The notes beneath the pieces are model-generated. The model saw only the letters and a program-made list of their open reading frames with translations. It was not told where the DNA came from and did not search any database. DNA of 42,667 nucleotides from Desulfuromonadaceae bacterium (GTDB lineage Bacteria; Desulfobacterota; Desulfuromonadia; Geobacterales; Pseudopelobacteraceae), in NCBI GenBank assembly GCA_028686055.1, contig JAQUCU010000003.1, positions 1 through 42,667 of the forward strand, given 5' to 3'. A program made the position numbers and the translations under genes. Below are positions 36,209 through 42,667 of this stretch, in pieces (the stretch's first letter is position 1; each line of letters begins with the position of its first letter).

Positions 36209-38446
36209 ATGACATACCCACTCCATATCATTGAAGTCGCCATCCCGCTGTACCTGGACAGGACCTTCCACTACCTGGTGCCCGAACATCTGCAGCCGGA
36301 GGCACTATCCGGACGCCGGGCCCTGGTGCCGTTCGGGCGGCGCCAGCTGACCGGCTATATCCTCGGCAGCGTTACAGACACCGCAATTGAAAACCTTAAA
36401 GAGATCACCGGTATCCTGGACAGGGAAAATCTCTGGACTCCGGGAGAACTGGAATTTTTTCGCTGGACAGCAGCGTATTACCAGCATCCGCTGGGCGAAG
36501 TCGTGCGTACGGCCCTTCCGGCCGGAATAAATATCCAGACCCGCAAGGGTTCCACCAATGGACAGGAAACACTGACCGGTGGGAAAAATGCACGGCATGA
36601 AAAGTTCTATCTGCCGGGTACGATCGTAGATCCTCCCCGCCAACCGGGCGTCAAAGCTCTCGAAGTACTGGCGGTCATTCGGGAGGCCGGCGATATTTCA
36701 GGCGCGGAGCTGCGCAAACGCTTCGGCGTCTGTGCCCCACAGCTTAAACGGCTTGTCGAGCTCGGGATGATTACGGTAGAAGAGCGCGAAGTATACCGGG
36801 ACCCTTTTAAAAACTGCACCGTTGAACGTGACGAACCGCGCCGCCTGCACACCCATCAGAAGGCGGCTCTGGATGTAATTGCGGACAGCCTGGACAGTCA
36901 GCGGTTTACCCCGTTTCTGCTCTATGGTGTAACCGGCAGCGGCAAGACCGAGGTATATCTTCAGGCCATAGCGCACGCCCTCGAACTCGGCAGAAATGCG
37001 CTGGTGCTGGTCCCTGAAATCGCTCTCACCCCCCAGCTGACCGGCCGCTTCCAGGCCCGCTTCGGCGGCGGCATCGCGATCCTGCACAGCGCCCTTTCCG
37101 ACGGCGAACGCTATGACGAATGGCGCCGCATCCGGAGGGGACTGGCAAGGATCGTCATCGGCGCCCGTTCGGCGATTTTCGCACCGCTGGACAGGATCGG
37201 CATAATCATCGTAGACGAAGAGCATGAGGCATCGTTCAAGCAGTCCGACGGACTACGCTACAATGCCCGCGACCTGGCGCTGGTACGGGGCAGGATGGAA
37301 CAGGCAGCGGTCGTGCTCGGCTCGGCGACGCCGTCGGTGACCACTATCCATGCTGCGGACGAGGGGCGCCTGACACTGCTTGAACTGCCGGAGCGGGTCG
37401 AAGGGCGTCCCATGCCGCAGGTTGATCTGGTGGCGATGAAAGGCTCTAAAGAAACCATCTCAAAAGAGCTGTCGGCATGCCTGACCGGAACGTACGCGCA
37501 GGGACACCAGGCGATTGTTTTCCTGAACCGGCGCGGATTCGCCACCTTTCTTGTCTGCGCCGACTGCGGCAAACCGCTGACCTGCCCCAACTGCTCCGTC
37601 ACGCTCACCTATCACCGCCAGCGCGGTCAGAGTCTCTGCCATTACTGCGACTATGCCGTTCCGGCACCAGGCACATGCCCCTCGTGCGGCGGAACGACAC
37701 TGAGTGAACTGGGGGCCGGGACCGAAAAACTCGAACAGGAGTTGAAAGGGCTGCTGCCGGCCGCACGGATTCTCAGGATGGACAGTGACACCACCTCGGG
37801 CAAGGGGAGCCACGAGCGCCTGTTGTCGCGGATGAACGATGGCAGCGCCGATATCCTGGTCGGCACCCAGATGATTGCCAAGGGGCATGATTTCCCCGAA
37901 GTGACGCTGGTCGGGGTGGTGAACGCCGAGACGAGCCTGGGAATGCCCGATTTCCGCGCCGCCGAACGCACCTTCCAGCTGCTGTCGCAGGTCATCGGCC
38001 GGGCAGGGCGTGGTGAAAACCCGGGGCGGGTGATCGTGCAGGCACTTGACACGGAGCATTATGCAATCAAGGCTGCTGCAGAGCATGATGCTGCAGGATT
38101 CTACCGGCAGGAGCTGGAGTTTCGCCGGGAAGCCGGGTATCCCCCCTTTGCACATCTGGCGGCATTTGCCGTATCCGGCCTGTCAGAGCAGGCGGTCTCC
38201 GCCCAGGCCGACACCACCGCCCGTTTACTGATGCAGCTGAAATCAGAGATGAAACTACGCGTCGAGATCCTGGGCCCGGCCCCCTCCCCGATCTACCGCC
38301 TGAGAAACCGTTTTCGCCGTCAGATCCTGCTCAAGGGAGCAAACCGCAGCGAACTGCATCGCCTGCTCAAAGCCTGGCGGCAGCGGACTGCAACCGTCTC
38401 AACGGTCCGCATTTCCGTCGATATAGATCCGGTCGACATGATGTAG
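36209..38446 (+). CDS. priA: Primosomal protein N' (replication restart helicase PriA)
   Basis: GVTGSGKTEVYLQAI; DEEHEASFKQ; zinc motifs CADCGKPLTCPNCSVTLTYHR...CHYCDY...CPSCGG; upstream GTG at 36164 is an alternative start. Confidence 0.95.
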   Translation: MTYPLHIIEVAIPLYLDRTFHYLVPEHLQPEALSGRRALVPFGRRQLTGYILGSVTDTAIENLKEITGILDRENLWTPGELEFFRWTAAYYQHPLGEVVRTALPAGINIQTRKGSTNGQETLTGGKNARHEKFYLPGTIVDPPRQPGVKALEVLAVIREAGDISGAELRKRFGVCAPQLKRLVELGMITVEEREVYRDPFKNCTVERDEPRRLHTHQKAALDVIADSLDSQRFTPFLLYGVTGSGKTEVYLQAIAHALELGRNALVLVPEIALTPQLTGRFQARFGGGIAILHSALSDGERYDEWRRIRRGLARIVIGARSAIFAPLDRIGIIIVDEEHEASFKQSDGLRYNARDLALVRGRMEQAAVVLGSATPSVTTIHAADEGRLTLLELPERVEGRPMPQVDLVAMKGSKETISKELSACLTGTYAQGHQAIVFLNRRGFATFLVCADCGKPLTCPNCSVTLTYHRQRGQSLCHYCDYAVPAPGTCPSCGGTTLSELGAGTEKLEQELKGLLPAARILRMDSDTTSGKGSHERLLSRMNDGSADILVGTQMIAKGHDFPEVTLVGVVNAETSLGMPDFRAAERTFQLLSQVIGRAGRGENPGRVIVQALDTEHYAIKAAAEHDAAGFYRQELEFRREAGYPPFAHLAAFAVSGLSEQAVSAQADTTARLLMQLKSEMKLRVEILGPAPSPIYRLRNRFRRQILLKGANRSELHRLLKAWRQRTATVSTVRISVDIDPVDMM

Positions 38447-38541
38447 TGTCGCCACGTTCCCCTTTGTTATTTCACTCCGACAGATAAATCTGATAAAGTG
38501 CCGATCAACAGCATACTTCATTTGACAGCGGACCATGTTCT

Positions 38542-40338
38542 ATGCATCACGGCGGAATTTACGAGGAAGAAATAGCGGGCAAGGCGTACGACACCGCCCT
38601 GTTACGGCGCTTTGCACGCTACGTGGCCCCCTATCGGCTGTCCATCACGATCGTGGTGCTGATACTGCCGCTGGTCGCAGCGTGCCGGCTGGCGCAGCCC
38701 TGGATCATAAAGCTGGCCATCGACAACCATATCATCACCGGAAAACTGGCCGGGCTCGAAAACATCGCCCTCGGTTTCCTCGCTGTCCTGCTGGCTGAGT
38801 CGCTGTTCTCCTTTCTGGAGGTGTATCTGCTGCAGTCAGTCGGGCAGCAGGTCATGTCGGACATGCGCTCAGAGCTGTACCGGCACGTCATGCATCTTCC
38901 GGTTTCGTGGTTCGACCGCGTGCCGACCGGAAGTGCGGTAACCCGACTGACGAGCGACATCGAGGTGCTGGGCGAAATGTTCGCCTCCGGCATTATCACG
39001 ATCATCGGTGACATCCTGCTGCTGATCGGGATCATCTCCGTCATGCTCTGGATGGACTTGAAACTGTCGCTGGTGACCTTTTCGGTCCTGCCGGTGCTGC
39101 TGTATGTCGCCTATACATTCCGGCGACGCATGAGAAAATCGTTCCGGGAGGTCCGTGCCCGTCTGGGGAGACTGAACGCCTTCCTCAATGAATGCATCTC
39201 GGGGATCAGCATCATCCAGATCTTTAACCGGGAACGGGATGAGGAGCGGCGTTTCAGCCTTCTGAATGGATCGTATCGCGACGCCAATACGCCGGTCATC
39301 TTCTGGGACGCATCCCTGTATGCCCTGGTTGAGGCGCTGTCATCAATTGCCGTGGCTCTGATACTATGGTACGGCGGCGGTGAGATCGTAAAAGGAGCCC
39401 TGACCTTCGGCGTGCTGGTTGCCTTCATCCAGTATATTGAAAAGTTTTTTTCCCCCATACGCGACCTCTCGGCCAAATATTCAGTCATGCAGGGAGCGAT
39501 GGCATCGCTGGAAAGGATCTTTGCGCTGCTTGATACTCCGGCGACAGAGCAGAAATCCCCCCTCCCAACCTTTGATAAAAGTGGATACTCGGCAGGGGGG
39601 GATGAATCGATTCCTCTTATCGAATTCCGCGATGTATCATTCTCCTACCAGGACGGCAATGACATCCTGAGCGGCTTCAGTCTGGCGGTTCAGCGCGGAG
39701 AGCGGATCGCAATCGTCGGGGAGAGCGGCGGCGGCAAAACGACCATCACCCGTCTGCTTACCCGCCTCTATGAAATCGAGCGGGGCAGCATCCTGCTGCA
39801 GGGGAAAGACATTCGCGAGCTCGACCTGGCACAGGTGCGCCGGCGGGTTGGTGTCGTTCTTCAGGACCCCTGCCTGTTTGCCGGAAGCATCGAGTTCAAT
39901 ATCTGCCTGGGCGACCTTCAGGCCAGACAGCGCGTGCGCCAGGCAGCGGCGGCGGTAGGAGCGGACCGTTTTATCGACCGGCTGCCGAACGGCTATGATG
40001 AAGAGGTACGGGAGAAGGGGAGCAATTTTTCCGTCGGCGAGAAACAGCTGATCTCATTCGCCCGGGCCGTCGCCTTCGATCCGGAGATTCTCGTTCTGGA
40101 CGAGGCCACCGCCAGTATTGACAGCGCCTCGGAGCAGATGATTCAGGAGGGGATCAAGGGGATGATGCAGGGTCGTACCTCGCTGGTCATCGCCCATCGC
40201 CTTTCCACGGTCCGGGATGCAGACCGCATCATCACGATCCGGCACGGCATCAAGACCGAAGAGGGAACGCACGAGGAACTGATGCGCGCAGAGGGAATAT
40301 ACTCCAGGCTGTATCGGCTGCAGTTCGGTGAAATGTAA
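38542..40338 (+). CDS. ABC exporter, fused permease and ATP-binding protein (MsbA-like)
   Basis: ABC transmembrane domain; Walker A GESGGGKTT; signature FSVGEKQ; Walker B ILVLDEATA. Confidence 0.93.
   Translation: MHHGGIYEEEIAGKAYDTALLRRFARYVAPYRLSITIVVLILPLVAACRLAQPWIIKLAIDNHIITGKLAGLENIALGFLAVLLAESLFSFLEVYLLQSVGQQVMSDMRSELYRHVMHLPVSWFDRVPTGSAVTRLTSDIEVLGEMFASGIITIIGDILLLIGIISVMLWMDLKLSLVTFSVLPVLLYVAYTFRRRMRKSFREVRARLGRLNAFLNECISGISIIQIFNRERDEERRFSLLNGSYRDANTPVIFWDASLYALVEALSSIAVALILWYGGGEIVKGALTFGVLVAFIQYIEKFFSPIRDLSAKYSVMQGAMASLERIFALLDTPATEQKSPLPTFDKSGYSAGGDESIPLIEFRDVSFSYQDGNDILSGFSLAVQRGERIAIVGESGGGKTTITRLLTRLYEIERGSILLQGKDIRELDLAQVRRRVGVVLQDPCLFAGSIEFNICLGDLQARQRVRQAAAAVGADRFIDRLPNGYDEEVREKGSNFSVGEKQLISFARAVAFDPEILVLDEATASIDSASEQMIQEGIKGMMQGRTSLVIAHRLSTVRDADRIITIRHGIKTEEGTHEELMRAEGIYSRLYRLQFGEM
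39555..39603. repeat. Imperfect palindrome in the ABC exporter inter-domain linker
   Basis: ATCCCCCCTcccaacctttgataaaagtgg...ggcAGGGGGGgAT; encodes SPLPTFDKSGYSAGGD between TMD and NBD. Confidence 0.5.
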
Positions 40339-40361
40339 ACAGGATCCAGGTTCAACTGATA

Positions 40362-40390
40362 TTGCATCCGCGATTATAAACTGATACCTT
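40362..40390 (+). promoter_or_regulatory. Candidate promoter for hypB
   Basis: TTGCAT (40362-40367), 17 bp, TACCTT (40385-40390). Confidence 0.4.
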
Positions 40391-40418
40391 ATTCTGAACA
40401 ACGTAATAGGAGCCCACC

Positions 40419-41207
40419 ATGTGCACAACCTGCGGATGTACGACAGCGGACCATAATCACGACCATGACCATGGGCACACACACCGTCACGACCACTCTG
40501 ACGGGCACTCCCACGGAGGAAAACATTCTCACGAGCACGGCGCTGAATCCGGAACGCGGACAAAGGTCACCATTGAAGAAGATATCCTGGGTAAGAACAA
40601 CCGTCTTGCAGGCTTTAACCGCGCCCTGTTCAGGGAAAAGGGGATTTTTGTCCTGAATCTGGTCAGTTCGCCCGGTTCAGGCAAGACAACCCTTCTTGAA
40701 CGTACCCTGCGGGACCTGTCGCACAAACTCCGCTTCGCCGTCATCGAGGGGGACCAGCAGACAGATAACGATGCCCGGCGCATCGCCGCGACCGGAGTGC
40801 CGGCACGTCAGATTAATACCGGTTCAGGGTGCCATCTGGATGCCCACATGATCATGCACGGCACCGACAGTTTCGACCTCGACCACCTGGATCTGCTGAT
40901 GATCGAAAATGTCGGCAACCTGGTCTGCCCGGCCGCCTTCGACCTGGGAGAAAACCACAAAGTGGTCGTCCTCTCCGTCACCGAAGGTGAGGACAAACCG
41001 CTTAAATACCCGCAGATGTTCCATAACTCGACCGTCATGCTGCTCAACAAGACCGACCTGCTGCCGCACACCGATTTCGATGTTGAAAAGTGCAGGGAAT
41101 ATGCACGCCGCGTAAGCCCCGGTATCATCATCTTTGAAGTATCAGCCCGGAACGGCGACGGCATGGAGGCGTGGTACCAGTGGCTCTGCACCGAGGCACA
41201 ACACTGA
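40419..41207 (+). CDS. hypB: Hydrogenase nickel incorporation GTPase HypB
   Basis: N-terminal CTTCGC; His-rich HNHDHDHGHTHRHDH metal-binding stretch; SSPGSGKTTLLERTL. Confidence 0.97.
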   Translation: MCTTCGCTTADHNHDHDHGHTHRHDHSDGHSHGGKHSHEHGAESGTRTKVTIEEDILGKNNRLAGFNRALFREKGIFVLNLVSSPGSGKTTLLERTLRDLSHKLRFAVIEGDQQTDNDARRIAATGVPARQINTGSGCHLDAHMIMHGTDSFDLDHLDLLMIENVGNLVCPAAFDLGENHKVVVLSVTEGEDKPLKYPQMFHNSTVMLLNKTDLLPHTDFDVEKCREYARRVSPGIIIFEVSARNGDGMEAWYQWLCTEAQH

Positions 41208-42667
41208 CACGCCGCTGCCGGCACACGATTGGGGGGATTGTCCAGGGGGTCGGTTTCCGCCCGTTCGTGTACCGGCTGGCGCATGAGCTGAATCTTACCG
41301 GCTGGGTGCGCAACACTCCGGCCGGTGTCGAGATCGAAATCCAGGGGGACGATGACCGGCTGAACGCCTTTGAGCAGGATCTGCAGGACAAACTTCCCCC
41401 TCTGGCTCAGGTAACCTCCCACGTAAGGGTGGATATCCCTGCCTGTGACGACAATTATTTCACGATACTCCCGAGCGGTGACGGCAGAGTTGATATCCGG
41501 ATCGCCCCAGATTTTGCGATCTGCGCCGACTGCCTGCGGGAACTTTTCGACCCGGCCGACCGGCGCTACCGCTATCCGTTCATAACCTGTACCAACTGCG
41601 GACCCCGTTATTCCATTATCACCGGCACCCCCTACGACCGTCCCAACACAACCATGGCAGGTTTCCCGCTCTGCCCCGACTGCCTGCAGGAATACCGGGA
41701 GCCGCTTGACCGGCGCTTCCATGCCCAGCCGATAGCGTGCCACAGCTGCGGGCCTCAGGTTACCCTGCTGACATCCAAAGGTGAAAAAATTGCCTTTCGC
41801 GACGAGGCTGTTGTGCAGGCGGCAGAGCTGCTCAAAAGCGGCGCAATCATTGCAATCAAAGGCATCGGCGGCTACCACCTGGCGGTTGATGCCTGCAATC
41901 ACGGTGCGGTACAGCAGCTGCGGGAGCGGAAGAAGCGCGATGAAAAACCGTTCGCCGTCATGGCGGCAAACCTTGAAACAGCGCGCAAACTGGTGTTTAT
42001 GAGTAACATGGAAGAGCGGCTGCTGAGCTCTGCGGAAGCGCCAATCGTCATCGCCGCAAAACGCCATGACACGCCGCTTTCTCCACTGATCGCCCCCGGC
42101 AACGGCTGGCTCGGCCTGATGCTGCCGTATGCGCCGCTGCATCATCTGCTGATGCGTAACAGTTTCCAGGCGCTCGTCATGACCAGCGGCAACATATCAG
42201 ACGAGCCGGTGGCCTTTGAAGATCGTGAGGCCCTGCAGCGCCTGGCCGGCATAGCAGACTATTTTCTGATTCATGACCGCCCGATTCATATCCGCAGCGA
42301 TGATTCGGTGATGCGCGTTTTTCAGGGGAGGCCGCTCTTTTACCGCCGCGCCAGGGGTTATGCCCCCAGTGCCCTCACACTCCCGTTCACTGTGCCGCCT
42401 CTGCTTGCAACAGGGGCCGAACTGAAGAGCGCAGTCTGCCTCGCAGACGGCAACCGTGCGTTTCTCAGCCAGCATATCGGCGACCTGAAGAACCAGAGTA
42501 CACTGGACTCTTTTGCGCATACTGTTACACATCTCTCCGCCATCCTGGCAGTCAAGCCGGGGCTGGTCGCCTGCGACCTGCACCCGGACTACCTTTCATC
42601 ACGTTTTGCCGAGGATTCCGGCGTGCCGCTGATCCGGGTACAACACCATCACGCCCATCTGGCCTCC
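41180..42667 (+). CDS. hypF: Carbamoyltransferase HypF, 3'-truncated by window end
   Basis: Open frame to the window end, missing from the ORF track: acylphosphatase domain GGIVQGVGFRPFVYRLAHEL; zinc motifs CADCLRELFDPADRRYRYPFITCTNCGPRYSI; GTG start 41180 overlaps the hypB 3' end. Confidence 0.93.
   Translation, partial: MALHRGTTLTRRCRHTIGGIVQGVGFRPFVYRLAHELNLTGWVRNTPAGVEIEIQGDDDRLNAFEQDLQDKLPPLAQVTSHVRVDIPACDDNYFTILPSGDGRVDIRIAPDFAICADCLRELFDPADRRYRYPFITCTNCGPRYSIITGTPYDRPNTTMAGFPLCPDCLQEYREPLDRRFHAQPIACHSCGPQVTLLTSKGEKIAFRDEAVVQAAELLKSGAIIAIKGIGGYHLAVDACNHGAVQQLRERKKRDEKPFAVMAANLETARKLVFMSNMEERLLSSAEAPIVIAAKRHDTPLSPLIAPGNGWLGLMLPYAPLHHLLMRNSFQALVMTSGNISDEPVAFEDREALQRLAGIADYFLIHDRPIHIRSDDSVMRVFQGRPLFYRRARGYAPSALTLPFTVPPLLATGAELKSAVCLADGNRAFLSQHIGDLKNQSTLDSFAHTVTHLSAILAVKPGLVACDLHPDYLSSRFAEDSGVPLIRVQHHHAHLAS

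Noticed and set aside
40434-40550. His-rich repeat in hypB as a novel repeat
   Set aside because: Known nickel-binding His-rich region of HypB proteins
40808-42145. 445-aa minus-strand ORF
   Set aside because: Antisense to hypB 3' end and hypF, whose plus-strand frame has clear acylphosphatase and zinc motifs; shadow ORF of GC-rich coding DNA
1-42667. CRISPR arrays, tRNA/rRNA genes, transposases, defence or phage modules
   Set aside because: Looked for on both strands; no regularly spaced repeats, conserved tRNA/rRNA segments or recombinase/transposase motifs seen

Overview
This 42.7 kb window is dense, mostly housekeeping chromosome of Desulfuromonadales/Geobacterales type. The lineage is inferred from gene content, not from a search. 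It contains: an RNA-methyltransferase 3' end; rbgA; a small diheme c-type cytochrome; an hrcA-grpE-dnaK-dnaJ heat-shock operon with a CIRCE operator; DUF523 and cytidylate-kinase-like genes; an NmrA-like gene and wrbA; a thiL-tkt-crp/fnr-aroF cluster; two tandem PpiC lipoproteins; hldE-gmhA-GT2-mreB; ileS-lspA; an amidohydrolase; hsp20-lon; a speA / carboxynorspermidine synthase / nspC polyamine cluster; priA; an MsbA-like ABC exporter; and hypB-hypF, with hypF cut by the window end. I see no CRISPR array, transposase, tRNA/rRNA or defence island. The less ordinary signals are non-coding or sub-genic: (1) a likely unannotated structured ncRNA downstream of aroF with its own promoter, a 14-bp closing stem and a terminator (6S-like architecture); (2) three tandem ~27-bp modules, each a Shine-Dalgarno plus ATG, at the grpE start; (3) palindromic repeat material inside genes, including an in-frame 105-bp insert in thiL whose arm recurs 19/20 in nspC; (4) a perfect 29-bp palindrome between dnaK and dnaJ. 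Several small uncharacterised proteins are also worth a look. All calls come from reading the sequence; no database search was run.
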